DNA from: Sporolactobacillus terrae DSM 11697
Lineage (GTDB): Bacteria > Bacillota > Bacilli > Bacillales > Sporolactobacillaceae
Length of the DNA: 64,000 nt
Direction: 5' to 3'
Assembly: GCF_000648615.1 (NCBI RefSeq)
Contig: NZ_JFZC01000047.1
Span: forward strand, 1-64,000
Within the stretch, counting starts at the first letter, position 1. Each line of letters opens with the position of its first letter. Below, in pieces: positions 52,985 through 61,207 of this stretch. The notes under the pieces are model-generated. The model was not told where the DNA came from. It worked only from the letters and a program-made list of their open reading frames with translations, and did no database searches. Made by a program: the position numbers and the translations under genes.

Positions 52985-54628
52985 ATGAACCCACTATCGA
53001 TTCTAAATGATCCTTTTCGAAACAAAGGAACCGCGTTTACAGAAGAAGAACGGCGAAACTATGGATTGGCCGGGCTGCTCCCGCCTCGCGTACAAACCTT
53101 GGCGGAGCAGACGGAACAAACCTATGCCCAATTCAAATCAAAGTCATCCAACTTAGAAAAACGGCTTTTTTTAATGCAAATTTTTAACGAAAACCGTGTC
53201 TTGTTCTTTAAGTTATTCAGTCAGCATGTTGTTGAATTTATGCCGATTGTCTATGATCCGACGGTTGCCGACACCATCGAAAACTACAGCAATCTGTTCG
53301 TAGAGCCGCAGAATGCCGCTTTCTTGTCGATCAACGATCCGGATGCAATGGAAGATGCTTTAAAAAATGCCGCTGGCGGTCGTGACATCCGTCTGATCGT
53401 TGTCACCGATGCTGAAGGCATTCTCGGTATCGGCGACTGGGGCGTGCAAGGCGTCGATATATCGGTTGGCAAGCTGATGGTCTATACCGTTGCTGCCGGT
53501 ATTGATCCGAGTCAGGTGATGCCCGTTGTACTGGATGTAGGCACAAACAATAAAAAGCTGCTGGACAACCCCATGTATCTCGGCAATCGCCATGAACGCA
53601 TCAAAGGTGATCGCTACACCCAATTCGTTGACCAATTCGTTGAAACTGCGGAGCAGCTGTTTCCAAACCTGTACCTGCACTTTGAAGACTTTGGCCGTGA
53701 TCATGCCGCCAGCATTTTAAACAAGTACAAGGACAAAATCACAACCTTCAATGACGATATTCAGGGAACCGGAATCATTGTTTTAGCCGCTATTCTCGGT
53801 GCGCTTAATATCTCTAAACAGAAAATGACCGAACAAATCTATATGTGCTTTGGCGCAGGAACCGCAGGGGCAGGCATCACCAAGCGTATTTATGATGAAT
53901 TCCTGCAACAGGGCTTGTCTGAAAAAGAGGCCAAACAACACTTTTATATGGTGGATAAGCAGGGCTTGCTGTTTGATGACGATCCAACGCTGACCCCGGA
54001 ACAAAAGCCATTTGCTCGCAACCGTTCGGAATTTGAAAACCCGGAACAATTCACGGACTTGCGGGCTGCTGTTGCCGCTATTCATCCAACCATTCTCGTC
54101 GGCACCTCGACGCAACCGGGGACGTTTACCGAAGAAATCGTGAAAGAAATGGCCGCTCATACCGAACGCCCGATCATCTTCCCGCTTTCCAACCCAACGA
54201 AACTCGCTGAAGCCAAAGCGGAAGAGCTTATTCAGTGGACGGACGGCCGTGCACTCGTTGCGACAGGCATTCCTGCTCCGGACGTCCGCTACAACGGCAT
54301 CAGCTACCACATCGGCCAAGCGAACAACGCCCTCGTTTATCCTGGACTCGGCCTTGGCGTGATCGCTTCAACGGCACGATTATTAACAGATGAAATGATT
54401 TCAGCTGCCGCCCACTCGCTCGGCGGTATTGTTGATCCGGATCAACCGGGTGCGGCTGTTCTCCCGCCGGTTTCCAAGTTGGATGCCTTCTCGCAAACGG
54501 TTGCTCTGGCTGTGGCCAAATGCGCGGTTGCGCAGAATCTGAACCGGGAACCAATGACTCATGTTGCCGCGGCAATTGAAAAAGAAAAATGGCTCCCTGA
54601 ATACAAAGATCTAGGCGATCAACGATGA
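52985..54628 (+). CDS. mleS: Malolactic enzyme
   Basis: Decarboxylates L-malate directly to L-lactate with NAD and Mn as cofactors, giving pH homeostasis and energy in lactic bacteria. The 547-residue protein closely follows the Lactococcus/Oenococcus malolactic enzyme, not ordinary malic enzyme: [134 protein letters not shown], and [15 protein letters not shown]. The ATG follows AAGGAG. It overlaps the transporter gene by 4 bases. Confidence 0.92.
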   Translation: MNPLSILNDPFRNKGTAFTEEERRNYGLAGLLPPRVQTLAEQTEQTYAQFKSKSSNLEKRLFLMQIFNENRVLFFKLFSQHVVEFMPIVYDPTVADTIENYSNLFVEPQNAAFLSINDPDAMEDALKNAAGGRDIRLIVVTDAEGILGIGDWGVQGVDISVGKLMVYTVAAGIDPSQVMPVVLDVGTNNKKLLDNPMYLGNRHERIKGDRYTQFVDQFVETAEQLFPNLYLHFEDFGRDHAASILNKYKDKITTFNDDIQGTGIIVLAAILGALNISKQKMTEQIYMCFGAGTAGAGITKRIYDEFLQQGLSEKEAKQHFYMVDKQGLLFDDDPTLTPEQKPFARNRSEFENPEQFTDLRAAVAAIHPTILVGTSTQPGTFTEEIVKEMAAHTERPIIFPLSNPTKLAEAKAEELIQWTDGRALVATGIPAPDVRYNGISYHIGQANNALVYPGLGLGVIASTARLLTDEMISAAAHSLGGIVDPDQPGAAVLPPVSKLDAFSQTVALAVAKCAVAQNLNREPMTHVAAAIEKEKWLPEYKDLGDQR

Positions 54629-56043
54629 CATTAGAGAAAATCAGCTACAAGAAATTTCTGATTCCTGTATTGGTTGGCGTCATTTTATGGCTGCTGACGC
54701 CAATTAAACCGGCAGCGGTTTCCCCCGCCGCTTGGCATATGTTTGCCATTTTTGTCGCCACCATTATCGGCTGCATCACCCAGCCGCTGCCGATTGGCGC
54801 CGTGGCCGTGATCGGCTTTACATTAAGCGTTTTGACCGGAGAAGTACCGCTGGAGACTGCTATTGCCGGATTTGGCAACAACAGCATTTGGTTGATTGCG
54901 ATGGCGTTCTTTATTTCTCGCGGGTTTATCAAGACCGGACTCGGCACAAGGATTGCCCTAAACTTTGTCAAACGATTCGGCAAAAAAACACTGGGCCTCG
55001 CCTATTCACTGATTGGTGTCGATCTGGTTCTGTCTCCAGCAACGCCAAGCAACACCGCTCGCGCCGGTGGCATTATGTTCCCAATCATCAATTCACTGTC
55101 GCGCTCTTTTGATTCCAGTCCGGAACGTCATACGCAGCGCAAAATGGGATCTTTTTTGATTTTTTCAGCGTTCCACGGAAACATCATTACCTCGGCCATG
55201 TTTCTTACAGCCATGGCCGGAAACCCATTAGCGCAGTCGCTCGCCAGATCGGTGCATGTTTCCATCACTTGGATGAATTGGTTCACTGCTGCTTTAATTC
55301 CAGGGTTGATTTCATTAATTGTGGTTCCTTTTTTAATCTATAAATGGTTTCCCCCGGAAATCAAGGAAACACCGAACGCCAAGGAGTGGGCGGAAAGTCA
55401 ACTGCAAGAATTTGGCAAAATGTCGCGTCCGGAAAAATTTATGAGTGGTATCTTCCTTATCTCTTTGGTTTTATGGGTGCTTGGCGGCACAGTGCACATT
55501 GATGCAACACTAACCGCATTTATCGCGTTAACGCTGCTGCTGCTTAGCGGGGTTCTCTCCTGGAATGATATTCTTGGTGAAAAAGGCGCATGGAATACAC
55601 TGGTCTGGTTCTCCATTCTGGTAATGATGGCCGGTCAGCTCAACACACTCGGCTTTATTCCATGGCTCAGCCGTTTTATTTCAGGTGGCCTCCACGGAAT
55701 GAACTGGATGATCGTGCTTGTCGTGCTCATCCTCGCCTATTTTTACAGTCACTATCTGTTCGCCAGCGCGACGGCCCATATCAGTGCCATGTACAGTGCG
55801 CTGCTCGGTGTCGCCCTGGCAGCGGGGGTTCCGGCATTGCTTGCTGCACTAATGCTCGGCTTCTTTGGCAACCTTTTTGCTTCAACAACGCATTACAGCA
55901 ATGGACCGGCACCGATTTTGTTCTCATCAGGTTACGTCACGCAACAAACCTGGTGGAAATTAAACGCGATGCTCGCCATCGTCTATTTCATCATCTGGCT
56001 CGGGCTCGGTTCACTGTGGATGAAATTAATTGGACTTCTCTAA
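54625..56043 (+). CDS. DASS-family dicarboxylate (probably malate) transporter
   Basis: A 472-residue membrane protein of the divalent anion:sodium symporter family (2-oxoglutarate/malate translocator, CitT, YflS type). It begins with [55 protein letters not shown] and has the two SNT-like motifs of the family: [22 protein letters not shown] (about 135-156) and [23 protein letters not shown] near residue 400. Its ATG overlaps the mleS stop (ATGA), so it is coupled to the malolactic enzyme; malate uptake with lactate exchange is the expected role. Most lactic bacteria use an unrelated AEC-family MleP here. Confidence 0.85.
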   Translation: MTLEKISYKKFLIPVLVGVILWLLTPIKPAAVSPAAWHMFAIFVATIIGCITQPLPIGAVAVIGFTLSVLTGEVPLETAIAGFGNNSIWLIAMAFFISRGFIKTGLGTRIALNFVKRFGKKTLGLAYSLIGVDLVLSPATPSNTARAGGIMFPIINSLSRSFDSSPERHTQRKMGSFLIFSAFHGNIITSAMFLTAMAGNPLAQSLARSVHVSITWMNWFTAALIPGLISLIVVPFLIYKWFPPEIKETPNAKEWAESQLQEFGKMSRPEKFMSGIFLISLVLWVLGGTVHIDATLTAFIALTLLLLSGVLSWNDILGEKGAWNTLVWFSILVMMAGQLNTLGFIPWLSRFISGGLHGMNWMIVLVVLILAYFYSHYLFASATAHISAMYSALLGVALAAGVPALLAALMLGFFGNLFASTTHYSNGPAPILFSSGYVTQQTWWKLNAMLAIVYFIIWLGLGSLWMKLIGLL

Positions 56044-56157
56044 GTACGCGCTTCTTAACCGTTCAAGCGGTCTACAGGTCTCGAACTGACCCTATATAAA
56101 AACCGCCGATCCTTTTATCAGAACGTCCTCAATCCTCATACTTAGTATCATGGAATC

Positions 56158-56186
56158 CAAAACCGCTCCATTGGGCGGTTTTTTCA
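56158..56186 (+). terminator. Terminator of the mleS-transporter operon
   Basis: AAAACCGC/GCGGTTTT hairpin with a T-run, 115 bases after the transporter stop. Confidence 0.85.
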
Positions 56187-56243
56187 TGCGTACGGTACAT
56201 GATAGAATAATGGATAAGACGATTTAATGAGAGAGGATTCCGA

Positions 56244-57125
56244 ATGAACATACGTGATCTGCACTATTATAACCGGCTGTGTCAGGATAAAAATTTCACA
56301 AAAGTTGCTCGTTTTTTTAAGGTCAGTCAGCCGACGATCACGGCAGCAATTCAGCGGTTGGAAAAAGAGCTCGACGCACAGCTGATCATTCGCGACCAAT
56401 CGCACAACGCGCTCACCTTCACGGATTGCGGCAGACAGTTTGCGCAGCATGCCACGCAAATGCTGCAGGAATTAAAGACAGCACAGTTAGAAATTTCAGC
56501 GATCAAACACGAACGCGTCCGGCTAGGCCTGCCGCCAATTATCGGCAGCGCGCTGTTCCCGGCCCTTTCAGCAAGACTTTCCCAGAAAAATCTGCTTGGC
56601 CATCTGGACACGCATGAAGACGGCTCCAAGTCGCTCCTGAATCAGTTAAAAAACGGACAGCTCGATCTCGCCTTACTTGGCTCTACCACGCCTATTCAAG
56701 ATGACCAGCTGTCCGTAAGTTTGCTTACACGAAAGCCGTTTAAAGTGATTACAAGCCCAGCACACCCTTTAGCCAAAAACGGTTCAATCCGATTTTACGA
56801 TCTTGCGCAAGAGTCCTTCATTCAGTTAAATGAGCGTTTTGTGCATTCCATCGCCTTCAATCAACTCAGCCGACAGGCACAGATTAAACCGAAACTCATC
56901 TACCAAACCAATGATGTGCAGATTATCAAAGGCATGGTTGCAAAGGGTGTCGGCATCAGCCTGCTCAGCGCGGCCGCCCTGCTGCCGCAGGATCCGGTCG
57001 CCGTATTGACGCTCCGCGATCAGCCGCAGCCGGAATTCTTAATCCAGCTCGTCTATCGATCAAATCATCTTCTGACCAATCTGCAACAAGAAATGATTCA
57101 GCTGTTTATGCAAGAAAATTTTTAA
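56244..57125 (+). CDS. mleR: LysR-type regulator, MleR-like
   Basis: A 293-residue LysR activator. N-terminal winged helix MNIRDLHYYNRLCQDKNFTKVARFFKVSQPTITAAIQRLEKELDAQLIIRDQSHNALTFTDCGRQFAQHA, then a two-lobed inducer domain (RVRLGLPPIIGSALFPALSARL ... LDLALLGSTTP ... MVAKGVGISLLSAAALLP). Next to the malolactic genes it is most likely MleR, which activates them in response to L-malate. It is downstream in the same direction, not divergent as is common for LysR genes. GAGAGGA upstream of the ATG. Confidence 0.82.
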   Translation: MNIRDLHYYNRLCQDKNFTKVARFFKVSQPTITAAIQRLEKELDAQLIIRDQSHNALTFTDCGRQFAQHATQMLQELKTAQLEISAIKHERVRLGLPPIIGSALFPALSARLSQKNLLGHLDTHEDGSKSLLNQLKNGQLDLALLGSTTPIQDDQLSVSLLTRKPFKVITSPAHPLAKNGSIRFYDLAQESFIQLNERFVHSIAFNQLSRQAQIKPKLIYQTNDVQIIKGMVAKGVGISLLSAAALLPQDPVAVLTLRDQPQPEFLIQLVYRSNHLLTNLQQEMIQLFMQENF

Positions 57126-57214
57126 ATGACCACATTCCCGCTCTTCAAAAAAACTTGAACCCGCCAAAGCATGAGAAAAAAATTCGTTAAATGACTCGCC
57201 AAAAATTTTGATGA

Positions 57215-57243
57215 TTGACGAAATTGTCGCATTTTGGTAACAT
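57215..57243 (+). promoter_or_regulatory. Promoter of the siderophore-uptake operon
   Basis: TTGACG (57215-57220), 17-base spacer, TAACAT (57238-57243), with a Fur box starting 12 bases further on. Confidence 0.7.
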
Positions 57244-57254
57244 TTTAATGAAAT

Positions 57255-57269
57255 TGATAATCATTTTCA
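57255..57269. promoter_or_regulatory. Fur box
   Basis: TGATAATCATTTTCA matches the 7-1-7 Fur consensus TGATAATNATTATCA at all but one position. It overlaps the expected transcription start, so iron-loaded Fur should repress the operon. Confidence 0.85.
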
Positions 57270-57287
57270 TTAAAAGGAGCCAACTTC

Positions 57288-58253
57288 ATGCATTTTTTTT
57301 CATATAATCGAAAAGTACTTGTACGAATCGCCGTCTTGATCTTGACGTTAACTTTGCTGTCGGCCTGCACCGGACAACAAGGTGACCAAAATACGGATCA
57401 TACATCGACCAAGCAAAGAACAATTACCGATGCAACAGGCAAAAAAACCATTCCTGCACAGCCGAAAAAGGTCGCGGCCACAAGCCAGCAGCTCATGGAA
57501 TACCTGATCCCACTCGGTATTCCCGTCAAAATTGCACCTAAAGCTACCATCAGCGATAACTTTTACAGCTACTTCCCGAAAGACAAACAAAAGGGCTTTC
57601 ATCTTGTCGGCGAATCTTCCCCACTTAACTTTGAAGGCTTTCTGGCTCAAAAACCGGACCTCATTTTCGTCAGAGAAAACACACAATCTTACGATAAGAT
57701 GGCTCAAATCGCCCCGTCTATTATGATTAAGGAAACAGAGAATTGGCGTACTGACTTCAAGGCCTATGCACAGCTCATGGGAAAACAGAAAGAGGCAAAA
57801 ACTTATTTAGCCAACTATCAAAAGCAGGTTGATGCTTATAAAGCCAAACTGAAAAAAACGGTTGGAAATAAAAAAGTAGTGTTCATCAGACTGCTGGACA
57901 AGCAGGTACGTATCTATAATCATTTACCGTCAAGTGTCGGCGGTGTGCTCTATCACGATCTTGGACTGACACCGGTTGCCGGCATTGAATCAAAGGACCT
58001 TTTTTCTGCGATCTCACTAGAGAAGTTGCTTGAAATGAATCCTGACTACATCTTCGTACAAACCGGCAAGCAGGATGAGAAACCGGAAGTATCGAAGAAA
58101 CGTCTGAAACAAATCACCAGCGGAGACATTTGGAAATCGCTTAATGCGTTTAAAAATCATCATGTTTACGTGGTCGATTCCAGCTTTTTTAACAATACGC
58201 CGATGTCACAGCTGAATACAGCAAAAATTATCACGGAAAAATTAAGCAAATAA
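57288..58253 (+). CDS. Iron-siderophore ABC importer, binding lipoprotein
   Basis: A 321-residue class III (FepB/FeuA-like) substrate-binding lipoprotein for ferric siderophore. Signal with lipobox TLTLLSACTG near residue 26; then TITDATGKKTIPAQPKKVAATSQQLMEYLIPLG, KPDLIFVRENTQSYDKMAQIAPSIMI and SSVGGVLYHDLGLTPVAG. AAGGAG 8 bases before the ATG. First gene of a Fur-controlled operon with two FecCD-type permeases. Confidence 0.9.
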   Translation: MHFFSYNRKVLVRIAVLILTLTLLSACTGQQGDQNTDHTSTKQRTITDATGKKTIPAQPKKVAATSQQLMEYLIPLGIPVKIAPKATISDNFYSYFPKDKQKGFHLVGESSPLNFEGFLAQKPDLIFVRENTQSYDKMAQIAPSIMIKETENWRTDFKAYAQLMGKQKEAKTYLANYQKQVDAYKAKLKKTVGNKKVVFIRLLDKQVRIYNHLPSSVGGVLYHDLGLTPVAGIESKDLFSAISLEKLLEMNPDYIFVQTGKQDEKPEVSKKRLKQITSGDIWKSLNAFKNHHVYVVDSSFFNNTPMSQLNTAKIITEKLSK

Positions 58254-58291
58254 GCCAAAGAGACATAGAAAAGTAACTGAGAGAAAGAACG

Positions 58292-59347
58292 GTGGCAAAA
58301 CTGGCAGCGCTAAAAGCCAAACACATCAATCAATCGATCAAGAATAGCCGAATGAAAAAGTGGTCCTTTCCGATCCTATTAATCGTCGGACCGTTTTTGC
58401 TGGTGTTTGCGATCGGAGTCTCCATCTCCTATGGTGCGGCAAACATCGACTTGAAAACCGTCTGGGATGCGGTCTTCCACTATAATGCTCAACTTGTGCC
58501 GCATAAAATCATTTGGGAACTGCGCATGCCGCGTGTACTTGGCAGTGTCATTATCGGTGCCTGTTTTTCCGTTTCCGGAGCATTGATGCAAGGCGTCACC
58601 CGAAATCCACTCGCCGATTCAGGAATCCTTGGCATTAACGCAGGGGCGGCTTTTGTACTTGCGCTTTGCTATGCTTTCTTTCCGGCGCTTCCCTTCTTCT
58701 ATTTGATGATCTGCTCCTTTATCGGTGCAGGCGTGGGTGCCGGCATCGTCTATGGAATGAGTTCGCTGTCGCCGAATGGCATGTCACCGGTCCGCCTTGT
58801 TCTGGCAGGTGCCGCAGTCAGCGCCTTGCTCACTGCACTGAGTCAAGGCTTAGCGATTTATTTTCAGATCGGGCAAGATCTTGCCTTTTGGTATGCAGGG
58901 GGAACGACCGGCATTCACTGGTTTGAGCTTATGATGATCCTTCCTTGGGTGATTGGCGCGTTTCTCGCTGCTCTTTTTCTGTCACCATCCATCACCATTC
59001 TCAGCCTCGGTGACAACATAGCGTCCGGGCTTGGCATGCATACGGGCATCATTAAAACGGCAAGTATCGTCATGGTGCTTATTCTTGCCGGTGCCGCAGT
59101 GTCGGTCGTCGGTGCGATCGGGTTTGTTGGGTTAATTGTCCCGCATCTGACCCGCTATCTTGTCGGTACGGATTACCGAAAAATCATTCCCAGCACAGCC
59201 ATTCTTGGCAGCCTGCTGCTGGTTCTGGCCGATCTTGGCGCCCGTAGTATCAATCCGCCTTATGAGACGCCCGTCGGCGTATTAATCGCATTGATCGGCA
59301 TTCCGTTCTTTCTCTATTTGGCCGGATCGGAAAGGAGCGACCATTAA
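58292..59347 (+). CDS. Iron-siderophore ABC importer, permease 1 (FecCD family)
   Basis: A 351-residue BtuC/FecCD-type permease with about ten spans: WELRMPRVLGSVIIGACFSVSGALMQGVTRNPLADSGILGINAGAAFVLAL is the family signature, and the ATPase-coupling loop is near VVGAIGFVGLIVPHLTRYLVGTDYRKIIP. Starts with GTG after GAGAGAAAG. It forms a heterodimer with the next gene product. Confidence 0.9.
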   Translation: MAKLAALKAKHINQSIKNSRMKKWSFPILLIVGPFLLVFAIGVSISYGAANIDLKTVWDAVFHYNAQLVPHKIIWELRMPRVLGSVIIGACFSVSGALMQGVTRNPLADSGILGINAGAAFVLALCYAFFPALPFFYLMICSFIGAGVGAGIVYGMSSLSPNGMSPVRLVLAGAAVSALLTALSQGLAIYFQIGQDLAFWYAGGTTGIHWFELMMILPWVIGAFLAALFLSPSITILSLGDNIASGLGMHTGIIKTASIVMVLILAGAAVSVVGAIGFVGLIVPHLTRYLVGTDYRKIIPSTAILGSLLLVLADLGARSINPPYETPVGVLIALIGIPFFLYLAGSERSDH

Positions 59348-60373
59348 ATGAGCAGCCTCACTGCCGCGGAACGGCACAAAAGGAATCGAAGCATTCAAAT
59401 AATGGTCTTGCTGACCACACTTATTGTTGTCCTCTTTGTCATCAGTATGAATACCGGATTTACAAGACTGGCTCCTCTTGAAGTGATTCAGACCCTGTTC
59501 GGCGGCGGCACAAACGCTCAGTCGCTTATTCTTTTTGAATTCCGGATGCCGCGCATCATCATTTCGGTACTGGCCGGCGCGGGACTCGCCGTATCCGGAT
59601 GCATCATTCAAAGTGTCACGCGCAGCGCACTCGCCGATCCGGGTATTCTAGGCATTAATGCCGGTGCAGGGCTAGCGATCGTACTGTTTATCTCTTTTTT
59701 CCAAAGTCGGCAAGCGGTACCGGTTTATATGCTCCCAATGGCTGCGCTTATCGGCGCAGCCGCTGCAGCGATACTCATCTATGCGCTTGCACTCAGGCAG
59801 CACCAAGGCTTTTCTTCCACCCGGCTCTTATTAACAGGTATCGCCGTCGCATCAGGCATCAGCGCGCTCATGGTTATCCTGACGCTTAAATTCGATCCGA
59901 ATCAATATCAATTTGTGTCTACATGGCTTGCGGGAACGATCTGGGGCTCGAATTGGCACTTTGTCCTTGCACTTTTACCCTGGGTTCTCGTGCTCTTTTC
60001 TTATGTCCTGTATCATGCACGGACGCTGGACCTTTTGCAACTTGATGAGCCAACCGTGATCGGTCTCGGCGTTGCGATCGAAAAAAACAGACGGATGCTG
60101 CTTCTTGCCGCAGTCGCACTTGCCGCCGCCTGCGTTGCAGTCAGCGGTGGGATCGGTTTTATCGGACTAATTGCTCCCCATCTGGCCCGCCGCCTTGTGG
60201 GGGCGCAGCATCTGCGACTGCTCCCCGTCTCCGCGCTTTCCGGCGCACTTCTGCTTCTTGCCGCCGATACCCTCGGCCGCTGGATGCTTCAGCCGGCGGA
60301 ACTTCCAGCCGGGATCATTGTGTCCGTACTCGGTGCACCCTATTTTCTTTATTTACTGTCACAGGCTAAGTGA
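59348..60373 (+). CDS. Iron-siderophore ABC importer, permease 2 (FecCD family)
   Basis: A 341-residue partner permease: FEFRMPRIIISVLAGAGLAVSGCIIQSVTRSALADPGILGINAGAGLAIVL and GGIGFIGLIAPHLARRLVGAQHLRLLP. The ATG directly follows the upstream stop, with AAGGAG at the end of the previous gene. No ATPase gene follows; the unit must share an ATPase encoded elsewhere, as the Bacillus YfiYZ-YfhA system does with YusV. Confidence 0.9.
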   Translation: MSSLTAAERHKRNRSIQIMVLLTTLIVVLFVISMNTGFTRLAPLEVIQTLFGGGTNAQSLILFEFRMPRIIISVLAGAGLAVSGCIIQSVTRSALADPGILGINAGAGLAIVLFISFFQSRQAVPVYMLPMAALIGAAAAAILIYALALRQHQGFSSTRLLLTGIAVASGISALMVILTLKFDPNQYQFVSTWLAGTIWGSNWHFVLALLPWVLVLFSYVLYHARTLDLLQLDEPTVIGLGVAIEKNRRMLLLAAVALAAACVAVSGGIGFIGLIAPHLARRLVGAQHLRLLPVSALSGALLLLAADTLGRWMLQPAELPAGIIVSVLGAPYFLYLLSQAK

Positions 60374-60443
60374 ACAAAAAGCCTCAGCTTATCAATAAAA
60401 CGCTTTCTGTCCACTACGTTTTGGGCAGCGTGACTTTCAAGGG

Positions 60444-60896
60444 TTAATCTTCTTTGTATTTTTCTTTAACCCCATTGGAGCCAATCGCTCCGCCAATCAT
60501 AAACAAGACGGATCCCAAGTTCCAAATCAACTTGCCGCCAATCAGAGGCAAATCCAATGCCGTTAGGTTATTGATCAGCAGCACTGCTAACTTAATCAGC
60601 ATAAGTGCTACCCCGAATAAAAAGAGCACTTCAAACCAAAATTTAAGTCTTGGATGCGCCAGTTGCTTGCTGTCCTGAATCACCTTCTCAGTCAATGCAA
60701 CATCACTCCTTAATAAGTCATCGATCGTCATATCAAACAGATCACTTAGTCTAATAATGCTTTCAATGCTCGGATAATTTTGACCAATTTCCCATTTAGA
60801 AACCGACTGCCGGCTAACAAACAGCTTTTCTGCCAAGTCATCTTGTGACCAACCTTTCTCCTTGCGTAATTTTTTCAATTTATCTGCAAAATCCAT
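60444..60896 (-). CDS. XRE-family regulator with membrane tail
   Basis: A 150-residue protein: Cro/CI helix-turn-helix in residues 1-65 (FADKLKKLRKEKGWSQDDLAEKLFVSRQSVSKWEIGQNYPSIESIIRLSDLFDMTIDDLL), then two hydrophobic segments (FWFEVLFLFGVALMLIKLAVLLI and LIGGKLIWNLGSVLFMIGGAIG) that probably span the membrane. This layout is common in small Bacillota regulators of unknown signal. AAAGGGTG supports the ATG at 60896; the GTG at 60908 overlaps it. A 12-base palindrome sits just upstream. Confidence 0.82.
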   Translation of the reverse strand: MDFADKLKKLRKEKGWSQDDLAEKLFVSRQSVSKWEIGQNYPSIESIIRLSDLFDMTIDDLLRSDVALTEKVIQDSKQLAHPRLKFWFEVLFLFGVALMLIKLAVLLINNLTALDLPLIGGKLIWNLGSVLFMIGGAIGSNGVKEKYKED

Positions 60897-60912
60897 CTCA
60901 GCGATCACCCTT

Positions 60913-60924
60913 TATCACGTGATA
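60913..60924. promoter_or_regulatory. Palindrome, probable self-operator of the XRE gene
   Basis: Perfect TATCACGTGATA centred about 22 bases before the XRE start codon, suitable for autoregulation. The remaining 60925-61090 holds no gene. Confidence 0.5.
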
Positions 60925-61092
60925 CCTTATTCTCACCTGTTCTGCCTCAAAAAGTAAAGCGAGCCTTGGTTGCGCGCTGCCCGCACCCTAAGGTTGCAGG
61001 AAAAAACTCACTTTTTTCGATCTTTTAAGATTGGAATACATGAGGTTTGCATCTTTCACAAGCTTGTCACAAATCGTATTTCCCCTTCCCCA

Positions 61093-61151
61093 ATACCATA
61101 TCTAGTACTTTTCACAATATTTCCCGAGTTTTGCATCCCATATATAGATTG
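61093..61151 (+). promoter_or_regulatory. Two NrdR boxes upstream of nrdDG
   Basis: ATACCATATCTAGTAC (61093-61108) and TCCCATATATAGATTG (61136-61151) both fit the NrdR consensus centred on ATATNTAG. Their shared CCATAT cores are 42 bases apart, four helical turns, as in known NrdR site pairs. Confidence 0.7.
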
Positions 61152-61177
61152 AAACCGATGTGCCAATATCCTATGAT
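61149..61177 (+). promoter_or_regulatory. Promoter of nrdDG
   Basis: TTGAAA (61149-61154), 17-base spacer, TATGAT (61172-61177). The second NrdR box overlaps the -35. Confidence 0.7.
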
Positions 61178-61207
61178 AGTTTAGTAGTTTTCAAGGGGGC
61201 GTTCACG

